DNA from: JBNJGT01 sp964473285 | Lineage (GTDB): Archaea > Nanobdellota > Nanobdellia > Woesearchaeales > JACJVW01 | Direction: 5' to 3' | Assembly (NCBI GenBank): GCA_964473285.1 | Contig: CAYYOI010000005.1 | Location: 1 to 58,612, forward strand | Length of the DNA: 58,612 nucleotides | Shown here: one piece after another, positions 45,034-54,156 of the stretch | How positions within the stretch are numbered: the stretch's first letter is position 1 | Layout: every line of letters starts with the position of its first letter | Notes under the pieces: model-generated | Database searches by the model: none | What the model saw: the letters and a program-made list of their open reading frames with translations, nothing else | Told to the model about the DNA's origin: nothing | Program-made: the position numbers and the translations under genes

Positions 45034-46237
45034 GCCTGGGATTGAATTCTCCTGCAACATCTTCCTCCATCAGTTCCCTTGGCTTCTCATGGGCAAGTGC
45101 CCAGCAAAGCTTGACATAAGCGGTTTCCGGCAGCATGTCATGCACGAAAACGCATTTCATCCTGATTGAGAGCATCCGAAGATTCTGGTAAACCAATGGG
45201 TGAGTTGCACCATATAACGTCTGTGTTGTGATAACTACTATTACTCCTGAATCTATGAGTTCCTGCACCTTTAAAAAAAGTTTCTGCGGGATATTTCCAA
45301 GTCCCGTACCGACAATCACTAAACCCTTATAATTCTTGAAATGATCAAGTTGCTCCGGTTCCATCCCTGGATACGTATAAAGCAGACCTGCCTTTTCCAT
45401 TCCTATATCAACAACATGATTAATATCCCTTTTATGCAATATCTCAAGGGTTCCATCAGCATATACTTTTCCCAGAGGATCAGTATTGATCGGCTGGAAA
45501 GCATCCCTGCGGGATGAATGCATCTTTCTTACTTTCGTTCCATTGAGAAGAAGGCAATATGAATCATCACTTTTCCCATGCAAGCATGTCATCACACCCA
45601 CCATATTGGAGGTCGCAGCAACAACAGCACATTTCAGGTTCATGAAAGCATCAGATGATCCCCTGTCGATACTTCTCTGTGACGCGGTTATTATAACTGG
45701 TTTTTTTGATCTGACCATGAAAGACAATGCAGCTGCAGTGAAATGAAGAGTATCAGTACCTTGCGTGACTATCACACCATCAGATTCCTCCAGTTCCTTT
45801 TCCACTGCTTTTGCTATCTTTTCCCAGTGATACGGTTCCATATCCTCAGACATGACAGCATCAATCTTGCAAGCCTTCAGGTTAGCGATCTCCTGGAGCT
45901 CAGGAACCATCTGCACAAAATCTTCAGCAGTGTAATCCGCATATACCCCTCCAGTCTTGTAATCTACCTTAGAGGAGATTGTCCCACCAACACTAAGGAT
46001 TGAAACAGTAGGAAGCCCTTTCTTATGAGAAACAGGAGATGCCTGTTTTGGAGGCTTGTACTCAGATATCACCTTCATGTCTTTTATCCTTTCCTTTCGT
46101 ATTCCTATGTTATATCCTGAATCCAGCTTTACAATTACTATATCCTCATCTAGTATCTCAGGACGGGGCATCAGTATCCCCTCTGTCTCCCCCTCATAGG
46201 TCACAATCCTTACATGATCACCAGCATTCATTCTCAT
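45011..46237 (-). CDS. gatD: glutamyl-tRNA(Gln) amidotransferase subunit D
   Basis: The asparaginase-like ammonia-generating subunit of archaeal GatDE, which turns Glu-tRNA(Gln) into Gln-tRNA(Gln). An N-terminal SH3-like domain (GDHVRIVTYEGETEGILMPR) precedes the asparaginase domain with VGGTISS and TQGTDTLHFTA carrying the catalytic threonines and aspartate. 408 residues, normal length. GatE is not in the window. The ATG at 46237 overlaps the NIF3 stop (ATGA); the ATG at 46231 has better spacing from GGAG and is an alternative. Confidence 0.94.
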   Translation of the reverse strand: MRMNAGDHVRIVTYEGETEGILMPRPEILDEDIVIVKLDSGYNIGIRKERIKDMKVISEYKPPKQASPVSHKKGLPTVSILSVGGTISSKVDYKTGGVYADYTAEDFVQMVPELQEIANLKACKIDAVMSEDMEPYHWEKIAKAVEKELEESDGVIVTQGTDTLHFTAAALSFMVRSKKPVIITASQRSIDRGSSDAFMNLKCAVVAATSNMVGVMTCLHGKSDDSYCLLLNGTKVRKMHSSRRDAFQPINTDPLGKVYADGTLEILHKRDINHVVDIGMEKAGLLYTYPGMEPEQLDHFKNYKGLVIVGTGLGNIPQKLFLKVQELIDSGVIVVITTQTLYGATHPLVYQNLRMLSIRMKCVFVHDMLPETAYVKLCWALAHEKPRELMEEDVAGEFNPRLTLSQAL

Positions 46238-46974
46238 ATCTCCGTTGGTACATCAATAAACTGGCAGGGTATATTAAACTTCTCCTTGATGACTTTTCCA
46301 AGTGCCTTGACACCAAAAACCTCAGTCTCATAATGACCTGCAAGAATCACATTCAGTTTGTATTCCTTTGCCTCATGATATACCTGGTGCGGAGCCTCCC
46401 CTGTTATGACGCAATCGATTCCCTCAAGGTAAGCCTCATGGATTGTCCTCGATCCACCTCCGCTCACGATACCTACTCTTTTTACACGCTTCCTTCCAAA
46501 ATCAAGTACCACAGGCTTGCTTATCTTCCTTATCTTATCAACAAGAGACTTAAGGTCAGAATTAAAAATTCCTGAATAACCTATAGAAAAACCATGGTGC
46601 CTGCCAAAATCTTCAATCCCAGAAAGCCCCAGGAATCTGGCAATCTCAATATTGTTTCCCACCTCATGATGCAGGTCCAGTGGAAGATGTATGCCATAAA
46701 GGCTCATCTTATGTTCACTCAGGTATTTTTCCCTTCTTTTCACAAGTCCGGTCAAGTCCTTAGCACCCTTCCAGTAGATTCCATGATGAGCGATGATGCA
46801 GTCACACCCCGCCTTGCGTGCCAGCCTGAAACTCTCCAGGCATGCATCAACGCAAAAGCCAATCTTGGTTATGTGTTTTGTCCCGTGCACCTGCAAACCA
46901 TTTCGTGAGTAATCCTCAACCTTCATATCCATGTAGGAATTAAGAAACCTCGAAAGCTTTATTGTAGTTATCAT
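46234..46974 (-). CDS. NIF3/DUF34 family metal-binding protein
   Basis: 246 residues of the NIF3-like family, a hexameric dinuclear-metal protein. Visible metal-binding segments are IAHHGIYW, GIHLPLD and the C-terminal LAGHYETEVFG. Members have been annotated as GTP cyclohydrolase I type 2, but the physiological role is not settled. The gene is cotranscribed with gatD by a four-base overlap. AAATAAATAAAC about 25 bases upstream on the minus strand is a plausible TATA box. Confidence 0.9.
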   Translation of the reverse strand: MITTIKLSRFLNSYMDMKVEDYSRNGLQVHGTKHITKIGFCVDACLESFRLARKAGCDCIIAHHGIYWKGAKDLTGLVKRREKYLSEHKMSLYGIHLPLDLHHEVGNNIEIARFLGLSGIEDFGRHHGFSIGYSGIFNSDLKSLVDKIRKISKPVVLDFGRKRVKRVGIVSGGGSRTIHEAYLEGIDCVITGEAPHQVYHEAKEYKLNVILAGHYETEVFGVKALGKVIKEKFNIPCQFIDVPTEI

Positions 46975-47009
46975 ATAATAAGATAAAAAAGAAGTTTATT
47001 TATTTGTTT

Positions 47010-50000
47010 CTATCCAAAGTAATTAGGCCTTTGAGCACGCATCTCTTTTCCCTGCGCACTTGAGAACTGCTGTTTCATGCTCTCGTACGATTCCTCGATA
47101 TCTTTTGTGATAGAGGAGGGAACCTTTTTCAGTGCCTCTTCAAAATGGGATTGCTTCACACGCTTTGCCTTTATCGATTCACGCAAAGCAAATATCGCCG
47201 CTTCCCTGCAGACTGATTCGATATCACTTCCGGCATAACCCTCTGTCTTGTCTGCAAGCGCTGACAGGCTCATTCCCTTCTCCAGAGGCATGTTCTTGGT
47301 ATGCACCTTGAATATCTCTTCACGTGCTGCCTTGTCAGGTGAGCCCACCATTATTATCCTGTCGAAACGTCCAGGCCGAAGCAGTGCAGTATCAACTATA
47401 TCAGGCCTGTTAGTTGCAGCAATAATGACAACATCATTCAACTCCTCAAGACCATCTATCTCAGTAAGGAGCTGGTTCACCACCCTTTCTGTGACATTCG
47501 AATCACCTGAAGCACCCCTACGTGGAGCTATCGCATCAAGCTCATCAAAGAAGATTATGGTTGGTGCAGTCTGCCTTCCCTTCTCAAAGATCTGACGGAC
47601 TGCCTTCTCGCTTTCACCTACCCATTTGGAAAGCATCTCCGGCCCCTTGACCAGTATGAAATTCGATTCAGCCTCATTTGCAGCCGCCTTTGCAAGCATT
47701 GTCTTTCCTGTTCCAGGAGGACCGAAAAGCAACACACCCTTTGGTGCCCTTATACCCATCTTATTGAAGACCTTCGGGTATTGCAAAGGCCACTCTACAG
47801 CCTCCTTTAATTCCTGCTTCACTCCGGAAAGACCACCTATATGATTCCAGTTTACTTCCGGAAGCTCCACCAGGACCTCCCTCATGGCGCTTGGCCTCAC
47901 GAACTTCAAGGCTTCCTTGAAATCATTGATTGAAATATTAAGCTTATCAAGGTATTTTGATATGTCTCCTTCATCAAGAGAACCCATATCTGATATGATC
48001 CTTCGCAGGACAATCATTGCAGATTCCTTTGACAAAGACGCAAGATCAGCACCTACAAAACCATGGGTCTTCTTGGCAACCCATGTGAGCATGTCTTCCA
48101 CAAGATCAAGCCTGACCCTCTCCTTGAGTTCATCACTCATCCAGCTTGCTGATATCCTCGAGTTGACTTCATCATCATCTTTCGCCTTAAGCACCTTCTC
48201 TAAAAAGATCTTCAGCTTCTTATCCTTGATAAAAGGAACAATCTTTTTCAGCCCGGATCTTGAAAACTTGAAATTATCAAGGTCAAAGTTCACTTCACTA
48301 AGCGTATCATGGATAAGCTTTGATCTCGGATCATCACCCTCAAGCTGATTGAGGAGTGATTCCTTGAGGTCACGTATGCCTCTCACATCATCAAGGCCTT
48401 CCATATGTCTGTCCTGTTCCCTGAACTTCTTCTTGATCTCTCCAATAGTATAATTAAGAGTGATATCCGCAAGAGTCTTCAAGTCAACATAGTTAAGCCC
48501 GAACAGTTCCCTCTCAGGATCTGATGACTTGATTGCATCCTCAATCTCGTTCCTGATACTCTCAACTTCATCCACCCTTTTCCTGGCGATCTCCAACTCT
48601 GATGTCTTTTGCTTCTTGCGTTCTTTGAGCCTTTCAACCTTATCACGCAACTGTTTCTTTTCCCTGTAGAGGTTCTGGGTTTTAGTATCATCTCCCAAAA
48701 GCTTTTTTTCCACGGCACCCAATTCATCCTGTCGCTTCTCAAGCTCCTCTTCGATATTCTTGAGTTCCTTGTCATATGCCCCGATATCCGCATCCAGCTT
48801 TCCAATATACTCCTTTATGCTTCTTCTTGCAATCGAACTGTCAAACGGTGGATTCAAAGGCATGTTCCTTGTATGAACCTTCAGGATCTCTAGCCTGTCA
48901 GGCTCCTTTGGAACACCAATCTCTATCTCACGGTCGAACCTTCCAGGCCTTCTGAGTGCAGGGTCTATGGAATTTGGGATATTTGTGGCTGCAATCACAA
49001 CAACCTTGCCCCTGCTTTTGAGACCATCCATTATTGCAAGCAACTGTGCAACAACCCTTTTTTCAACCTCTCCATGTGTCTCCTCACGTTTTGACGCTAT
49101 CGCGTCAATCTCATCAATGAAGATTATTGCCGGTGCATTAGCCTCAGCCTCTTCAAACTTCTTTCGAAGGTTCTCTTCTGACTGACCATAGAATTTTGAC
49201 ATTATCTCAGGTCCGTTTATCACTATAAAATGTGATTTCGTCTCATTTGCAACAGCCTTTGCTAAAAGCGTTTTTCCTGCTCCCGGCGAACCATGCAGCA
49301 GCACCCCTTTCGGAGGCTCAATGCCTAAACGGTCAAACACCTCAGGATGCTTGATCGGAAGCTCTATCATCTCCCGGATCTTCTTGATCTCATCCTGAAG
49401 CCCTCCTATATCCTCATACGTGACCTCAGGGACATCATGCTCTTCCTCAGCCTCTTCAGCCTCGGGATTGAAGACAATCTCTGTCATGTCAGTTATCCTG
49501 ACAGCCTGTTTAGGATTTGTATCAACAACAATGAATTTTATATCAGAGAAACCAAAACTGCTCATCATCCCTTCATCAAACAGCTCCACTATATCATCAA
49601 AAAAAGGTGAGCCTGAATAAGTACCTTTTCGCGTTCTTCGCCGTCCTCCTATTGAGATGATATCGCCTGTAAGAACTACCCTGTTATGAAGCCCCCTCCT
49701 GAAGAATACAGGATCAGCCTTGACAACTATATCCTTCCTTGCCGGAGCAATGACTACTTTTTTTGCTTCCTTCACATCAGCAGTATTGATAGTGACATAT
49801 TCACCGATACCAGTCTTCGCATTCCGCCTCAAAAGACCATCCATCCGGATTATATTCAAACCGATATCACCGGGGTATGCCCTCTCAACTGTAGCAACAG
49901 TGACCCTTTCACCTTGTATCTCCAGCGGATCTCCCGGCCGAAGACCCAGGTCCCGCAGGATAGAGGAATCTACCCTTACTATTCCCTTGTTAACATCATC

Positions 50001-50042
50001 CTGAACTGCCTCTGCGACCTTTAATTTAGTTTCCTGAGTCAT
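47010..50042 (-). CDS. CDC48/VAT AAA ATPase with a large insertion in the D1 ring
   Basis: A 1010-residue protein unfoldase; ordinary archaeal VAT is roughly 750. The N domain (1-190, double-psi barrel DSSILRDLGLRPGD) is normal. D1 has Walker A GSPGAGKT (251-258) and Walker B IIFIDEID. D2 has GPPGTGKT (774-781) and IIFFDELD. Between the D1 large and small subdomains, after NMPLNPP (about 399) and before THGFVGADLASLSKE (659), about 250 residues are inserted: a long predicted coiled coil (about 410-505) and a second helical region (505-650). The C terminus ends in NYFG without the HbYX motif. It probably feeds proteins to the proteasome or another partner. Confidence 0.95.
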   Translation of the reverse strand: MTQETKLKVAEAVQDDVNKGIVRVDSSILRDLGLRPGDPLEIQGERVTVATVERAYPGDIGLNIIRMDGLLRRNAKTGIGEYVTINTADVKEAKKVVIAPARKDIVVKADPVFFRRGLHNRVVLTGDIISIGGRRRTRKGTYSGSPFFDDIVELFDEGMMSSFGFSDIKFIVVDTNPKQAVRITDMTEIVFNPEAEEAEEEHDVPEVTYEDIGGLQDEIKKIREMIELPIKHPEVFDRLGIEPPKGVLLHGSPGAGKTLLAKAVANETKSHFIVINGPEIMSKFYGQSEENLRKKFEEAEANAPAIIFIDEIDAIASKREETHGEVEKRVVAQLLAIMDGLKSRGKVVVIAATNIPNSIDPALRRPGRFDREIEIGVPKEPDRLEILKVHTRNMPLNPPFDSSIARRSIKEYIGKLDADIGAYDKELKNIEEELEKRQDELGAVEKKLLGDDTKTQNLYREKKQLRDKVERLKERKKQKTSELEIARKRVDEVESIRNEIEDAIKSSDPERELFGLNYVDLKTLADITLNYTIGEIKKKFREQDRHMEGLDDVRGIRDLKESLLNQLEGDDPRSKLIHDTLSEVNFDLDNFKFSRSGLKKIVPFIKDKKLKIFLEKVLKAKDDDEVNSRISASWMSDELKERVRLDLVEDMLTWVAKKTHGFVGADLASLSKESAMIVLRRIISDMGSLDEGDISKYLDKLNISINDFKEALKFVRPSAMREVLVELPEVNWNHIGGLSGVKQELKEAVEWPLQYPKVFNKMGIRAPKGVLLFGPPGTGKTMLAKAAANEAESNFILVKGPEMLSKWVGESEKAVRQIFEKGRQTAPTIIFFDELDAIAPRRGASGDSNVTERVVNQLLTEIDGLEELNDVVIIAATNRPDIVDTALLRPGRFDRIIMVGSPDKAAREEIFKVHTKNMPLEKGMSLSALADKTEGYAGSDIESVCREAAIFALRESIKAKRVKQSHFEEALKKVPSSITKDIEESYESMKQQFSSAQGKEMRAQRPNYFG

Positions 50043-50081
50043 GAGTAAGAAAAAATATAACTAAGCTAATAAAAGTTTCGA

Positions 50082-50489
50082 CTACTTGTCCTGTACTTTT
50101 GGCAGAGGTATAGGAGATGGAAGATTGATTTCCCTGCTCAGGATCAAAGCCTCCAGATTAGCCTTTTTCAGGACATGGTTAAGGATCTTTGTCATGGTCT
50201 GCTTATTGACCTTCTCCTCTTGCTTCCATTCATTCAGTATCAGCTTATGGGTCTCCTCGTTCTCGATTGTCAGCACATCACCATTCAGTATTATCTCTCC
50301 TATTCCTGGCTCATATTTTGTCACGAACTCAAAGCTGAATCTCAGACCGGTCTGCTTATTGGGTCCAAGAGAAAGTGATGACTCCTCTACTGACTTGATC
50401 GACACATTATTTGTGATATTCACCTTACCAGTAGCCTGGGTTTTTCGCTCAACGTGTATCTTTGTAAAATTAAAACCTACTATTGTCAT
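50082..50489 (-). CDS. conserved archaeal protein, possibly SecB-like beta fold
   Basis: 135 residues. The body alternates strands (GLRFSFEFVTKYEPGIGEIILNGDVL) with helical ends and finishes with ALILSREINLPSPIPLPKV. This resembles a small archaeal family sometimes likened to the SecB fold, but I am not certain. The start is the ATG at 50489: GGTGA lies five bases upstream and a TATA-like ATTTAAATAT (50521-50530) about 36 bases upstream. A longer frame extends to 50600 but would pass over this promoter. Confidence 0.7.
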   Translation of the reverse strand: MTIVGFNFTKIHVERKTQATGKVNITNNVSIKSVEESSLSLGPNKQTGLRFSFEFVTKYEPGIGEIILNGDVLTIENEETHKLILNEWKQEEKVNKQTMTKILNHVLKKANLEALILSREINLPSPIPLPKVQDK

Positions 50490-50617
50490 TATATTCACCG
50501 ATTCAGGGAAGACGACAGGCATATTTAAATGTTTTCTAAATGGTAAGAGGATCTCATAATCCAAACGTGCAAACTTTAAAATACTTGGAAAACCATCCAT
50601 ACTAGAGGGTTAAAAAA

Positions 50618-52108
50618 ATGGATTCAATAGAAAAGATAACAACATTCTGCAAGCAAAAAGGTTTCATATTCCAGAGTTCTGAGATATACGGCGGACTATC
50701 AGGTTTCTGGGACTACGGTCCCCTTGGAGTGGAACTCTTCAACAATCTCAAGCAACACTGGTGGAAGACCTTCATACATTCACAGGAGAACATGGTAGGC
50801 CTTGATGCAAGCATCATATCCCACCCAAGGGTATGGAAAGCCTCTGGCCATCTTGATTCCTTCGGTGACCTCCTCCTCACATGCAGTAAATGCAGGAAAA
50901 AATACAGGGCGGACCATCTCATAGAAGAAAAGCTGGACCTGAACGTGGAAGGGATGGAGATTGAAAAGATAAACCAGATAATCAAAGAGAATAACCTTGC
51001 CTGCCCTGAATGCAAAAGTGATTTTGCAGAACTAAAGGACTTCAACCTATTATTCAAGACCAATGTGGGTGCAGAGGAAGGAAAGGCATCTGAAGCCTAT
51101 CTTAGAGGTGAGACCGCACAAGGGATGTTTACTGATTTCAAGCTCATTGCAGAGTCCCAAAGACTTAAACTGCCTTTTGGCATAGGCCAGATCGGAAAAT
51201 GCTTCAGAAACGAGATCTCACCAAGAGATTTCATCTTCCGCTGCAGGGAATTCAGCATTGCAGAATTCGAGTTCTTTCTCCACCCTAATGATGAGAAATG
51301 CTCCCTTTTGACAGAAAAAGACCTCAACCTTGAATTCAATTTCATGGACGCAGAAACCCAGGAGAAGAACGAGAATGTCCTGAATAAATCAACAATCAAA
51401 GAGCTCCTCTCCAGGAATAAGCTAGGGGAATGGCATGCATACTGGCTTTCAAGACAGATCAGATGGACAATAGACATTGGCCTTTCAAAAGAGAACATAA
51501 AGGTCCGCGAGCATACCAAGGATGAGCTGTCCCATTACTCTTCAGCAACCTTTGACATGGATTACAGTTTTCCTTTCGGTTCAAAAGAGATTGCAGGAAA
51601 CGCCAACCGTGGCCAGTATGATCTCACCCAGCATATGAAAGAGTCAGGCCAGAAGATGCAGCTGTTTGACGAGGAATCAAAAGAGAAAGTGATTCCCAGA
51701 GTGATAGAGCCAACCTTTGGTATGGACAGGGTTTTCCTTGCAACCCTGGTTGATGCCTTCACAGATGACAAAAGAGGAAACATCGTCCTGAAACTAGAAC
51801 CCTCCCTTGCACCAATCAAATGCGCAATACTTCCTCTGATGAACAAGGAGAACCTGACAGAAATGGCGCGGGAGGTTTTCACCGAACTAAACCAACACTT
51901 CAACTGCACCTATGACAAGTCTGGATCCATTGGAAGAAGATATGCCCGCCAGGACGAGATAGGGACACCTTTTTGCATAACGATTGATTACGACAGCCTT
52001 GAGAATGGCGATGTTACTATCCGTGACAGGGACACCACCGAACAGACAAGGGTTAAAAAAGAGGAGCTTGCAGGAGTAATCCTAAAGAGGCTTAAGAAAA
52101 ATATTTAA
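50618..52108 (+). CDS. glyS: glycyl-tRNA synthetase (dimeric, eukaryotic/archaeal type)
   Basis: Class II synthetase charging tRNA-Gly. The N-terminal GFIFQSSEIYGGLSGFWDYGPLG and GRASGHLDSF-like segment (VWKASGHLDSFGD) are typical. A zinc site is formed by CSKC and CPEC. Motif 2 is FRNEISPRDFIFRCREF, and motif 3 is EPTFGMDRVFLA. The C-terminal anticodon-binding domain has GSIGRRYARQDEIGTPFC. 496 residues, shorter than many archaeal enzymes but with all core elements. GAGGG lies nine bases before the ATG, and CTTTAAAATA near 50575 is a possible TATA box. Confidence 0.95.
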   Translation: MDSIEKITTFCKQKGFIFQSSEIYGGLSGFWDYGPLGVELFNNLKQHWWKTFIHSQENMVGLDASIISHPRVWKASGHLDSFGDLLLTCSKCRKKYRADHLIEEKLDLNVEGMEIEKINQIIKENNLACPECKSDFAELKDFNLLFKTNVGAEEGKASEAYLRGETAQGMFTDFKLIAESQRLKLPFGIGQIGKCFRNEISPRDFIFRCREFSIAEFEFFLHPNDEKCSLLTEKDLNLEFNFMDAETQEKNENVLNKSTIKELLSRNKLGEWHAYWLSRQIRWTIDIGLSKENIKVREHTKDELSHYSSATFDMDYSFPFGSKEIAGNANRGQYDLTQHMKESGQKMQLFDEESKEKVIPRVIEPTFGMDRVFLATLVDAFTDDKRGNIVLKLEPSLAPIKCAILPLMNKENLTEMAREVFTELNQHFNCTYDKSGSIGRRYARQDEIGTPFCITIDYDSLENGDVTIRDRDTTEQTRVKKEELAGVILKRLKKNI

Positions 52109-52132
52109 AGGAAGGAAACCTGCGCAAGACAG

Positions 52133-52582
52133 ATGGATATCCAGGATTATCTTCTTCAGTGGGCAAAGGAATACTTCAGGAACAAGGACATAATCTACAA
52201 GAAAATCCTTGAGATAAATGAGTCCAAGAATCACCTGGATATTGCCTATAATGACAAGACAATCAAGGTCTACGGGTTCGAAAGCTTAGAGGAGATAGCA
52301 AAGGTTGCAGGAGAACACGTATCTGTAGTAGTATTCAACACAGAAGATAACCTTAAGATACTACAAAGCCTCTGGAAAGAGCTTACCAAGCACCGTAACC
52401 TCTTTATCTATTTCATAAACCCTGCAAGCGTCCGTGACCAGAAATGGATCATATCCCCTTATGTCCATGACAAGATAGCTGATAAGAAAACACTCAAGAC
52501 CGGATTAAAGGCAATGTTTGATTCTGTAACCCCGATTTCCCAACCAGAAATAAAAAAAATTATAAAGAAAAATCAATTTTAG
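52133..52582 (+). CDS. uncharacterised 149-residue protein
   Basis: Family not recognised. A compact alpha/beta layout: strands DIAYNDKTIKVYGF, VSVVVFNT, NLFIYFINP and the ending helix rich in Lys. No signal peptide. It follows glyS by 24 bases, but AATATTTAAAG at the 3' end of glyS is a TATA box about 30 bases before its ATG, so it may be separately transcribed. A possible nuclease-like or DUF fold cannot be judged here. Confidence 0.7.
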   Translation: MDIQDYLLQWAKEYFRNKDIIYKKILEINESKNHLDIAYNDKTIKVYGFESLEEIAKVAGEHVSVVVFNTEDNLKILQSLWKELTKHRNLFIYFINPASVRDQKWIISPYVHDKIADKKTLKTGLKAMFDSVTPISQPEIKKIIKKNQF

Positions 52583-52589
52583 TCTGATT

Positions 52590-52678
52590 GGATTATGCGG
52601 TTACCAAAAGGGTGCTCAATAAACTCAAAGGACTGTGTCCAACAAATTTATATTCACCTTAGCGTAACCGCATAATCC
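52590..52678. repeat. 89-bp element bounded by a perfect 15-bp inverted repeat
   Basis: GGATTATGCGGTTAC (52590-52604) and GTAACCGCATAATCC (52664-52678) are perfect reverse complements. The 59-base interior has a small GGAC-TGT-GTCC hairpin (52630-52640) and a TATA-like TTTATATT. No coding signal. It could be a MITE-type remnant, a structured RNA or an operator. The QueA TATA box follows immediately. Confidence 0.8.
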
Positions 52679-52687
52679 TTTATAAAT
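52679..52687 (+). promoter_or_regulatory. TATA box of the queA-like gene
   Basis: TTTATAAAT lies about 25 bases before the ATG at 52709, with no room for a leader or ribosome binding site. Confidence 0.65.
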
Positions 52688-52708
52688 CACACCTGATTTC
52701 TTATCCAC

Positions 52709-53686
52709 ATGAAACTTGAAGAGTTTGATTACCACCTTCCACCTGAACTCATAGCACAAAGGCCTGCTCATCCTAAAAGCTATTCCAAGATGCTTATCGC
52801 AGACACACTCACAGATTCAAGATTTTACAAGATCAAGGATTATCTGAAAAAGGATGACCTTATCGTCCTCAATAACACAAAAGTCAAGAGAGCAAAGCTC
52901 TTGGGAAAAAAAGAGACAGGAAGCCCTGTTGAAGTCATCATATTGCAAAGGAAAGATGACACCTATAAATGCCGCATCAAGGGAAAACCCAGGTTAGGGA
53001 ACAAACTTATTTTCAAGGATAACCAGGCAAGAATAATTGATAAACAACACGACCTGTTCACCCTCCGGTTCAGGAAAGAACCCAGAGGAATTCTCCCCAC
53101 ACCACCTTATATAACCGAAGAACTCAAGAGAGATACTGAATACCAGACAGTCTATGCAAAAGAAGAAGGGTCCCTTGCAGCTCCCACCGCAGGCCTCCAC
53201 TTCACAAGCAACCTAATAAGAGAACTGAAAAGTAAGGGAATAAGCTTTGCATCTGTCTGCCTCCATGTTGGTTATGGCACCTTCAACAAGATCTATGATT
53301 TAGACACTCATAAGATGGAGCCTGAATTCCTGACGATAGACAAAGAGACCGCAGACAGAATCAACAACCGCAAAGGCCGCCTTTTTGTGATAGGCACCAC
53401 CACAATGAAATCCCTTGAAACCGCAGCAGATAACAAAGGTATTATACACCCTTACCAGGGTTACTCTGACCTTTTCATAAAACCAGGATACAGATTCAAG
53501 ATAAAACCTGACGCTTTCATAACAAACTTCCATCTTCCAAAATCCACATTGCTCCTGCTCATCAGTGCCTACATGGGAAAAGAGAATGTATTCAGGGCAT
53601 ACCATCACGCAATAGAAAAAAGATATCGCTTCTACAGCCTTGGAGACTGCATGCTCATCTCGCACCCGCAGAAGGTCTGCCGATAA
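52709..53686 (+). CDS. queA: SAM:tRNA ribosyltransferase-isomerase, QueA-like
   Basis: In bacteria QueA transfers and isomerises the ribosyl group of SAM onto preQ1 in tRNA to give epoxyqueuosine. The hallmark segments are present: FDYHLPPELIAQRPA at the start, VLNNTKV, GSLAAPTAGLHFT, HVGYGTF, GTTTMKSLE and ITNFHLPKSTLLLLISAY near the end. At 325 residues it is close to the bacterial length (about 340-355). Archaea normally make archaeosine and lack QueA, so its presence is notable. The last 55 bases overlap the 3' end of the QueH gene on the other strand. Confidence 0.95.
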   Translation: MKLEEFDYHLPPELIAQRPAHPKSYSKMLIADTLTDSRFYKIKDYLKKDDLIVLNNTKVKRAKLLGKKETGSPVEVIILQRKDDTYKCRIKGKPRLGNKLIFKDNQARIIDKQHDLFTLRFRKEPRGILPTPPYITEELKRDTEYQTVYAKEEGSLAAPTAGLHFTSNLIRELKSKGISFASVCLHVGYGTFNKIYDLDTHKMEPEFLTIDKETADRINNRKGRLFVIGTTTMKSLETAADNKGIIHPYQGYSDLFIKPGYRFKIKPDAFITNFHLPKSTLLLLISAYMGKENVFRAYHHAIEKRYRFYSLGDCMLISHPQKVCR

Positions 53687-54156
53687 AGCCCATATTTCTT
53701 GCTCACCCGGACACTGAGATTGAATCCATCCTTTTTCTTGAAATCGCTTGCAAGATAAAAATCACCACCAATATCATGCCCAAGCCTGTTGATGACCTGT
53801 GCATTCTTATGCGGACTAAGGGTCAAAGTAGTAGCAAAAGCATCAAAACCTTTTTCAAGTGCAATCCTGTAAGTCTGTTCCATCCTGTCCTGATAACACA
53901 CTAGGCATCGTCCCCCATTCTCAGGTTCGCTCTCCAACCCCTCTATACGCTTCAACCAGGCCCCATGATCATAAGGTGCATCAATGATCTTTACATCGTA
54001 TATAGAAGCAATCTTTCGCACATCAGAATAACGATTCTCATACTCTTCTGGAGGAATTGATGGATTATAGAAAAAAAGAGAAATTGACTCCCAGCGTTCC
54101 AGTGCCACCAGGGCGCAGGAAGCACAGCATACATGCAAGAGCTTATTCGTAGTCAT
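53632..54156 (-). CDS. queH: epoxyqueuosine reductase QueH
   Basis: QueH reduces epoxyqueuosine in tRNA to queuosine and replaces QueG in many bacteria. The 174-residue protein carries HVCCASCA near the N terminus, then GGRCLVCYQDR and, near the C terminus, YRQTFCGC, the cysteines that hold its iron-sulfur cluster and second metal. It lies tail-to-tail with QueA and 14 bases into the upstream PRC-barrel gene, so it is translated from that transcript. Together QueA and QueH form the last two steps of the bacterial pathway. Confidence 0.93.
   Translation of the reverse strand: MTTNKLLHVCCASCALVALERWESISLFFYNPSIPPEEYENRYSDVRKIASIYDVKIIDAPYDHGAWLKRIEGLESEPENGGRCLVCYQDRMEQTYRIALEKGFDAFATTLTLSPHKNAQVINRLGHDIGGDFYLASDFKKKDGFNLSVRVSKKYGLYRQTFCGCEMSMQSPRL

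Noticed and set aside
46039..46908. Plus-strand open frames over gatD and the NIF3 gene
   Set aside because: They are shadows of two clearly recognised minus-strand proteins.
50490..50600. N-terminal extension of the SecB-like gene up to 50600
   Set aside because: The extension would cross the TATA-like element and ribosome binding site that fit the ATG at 50489.
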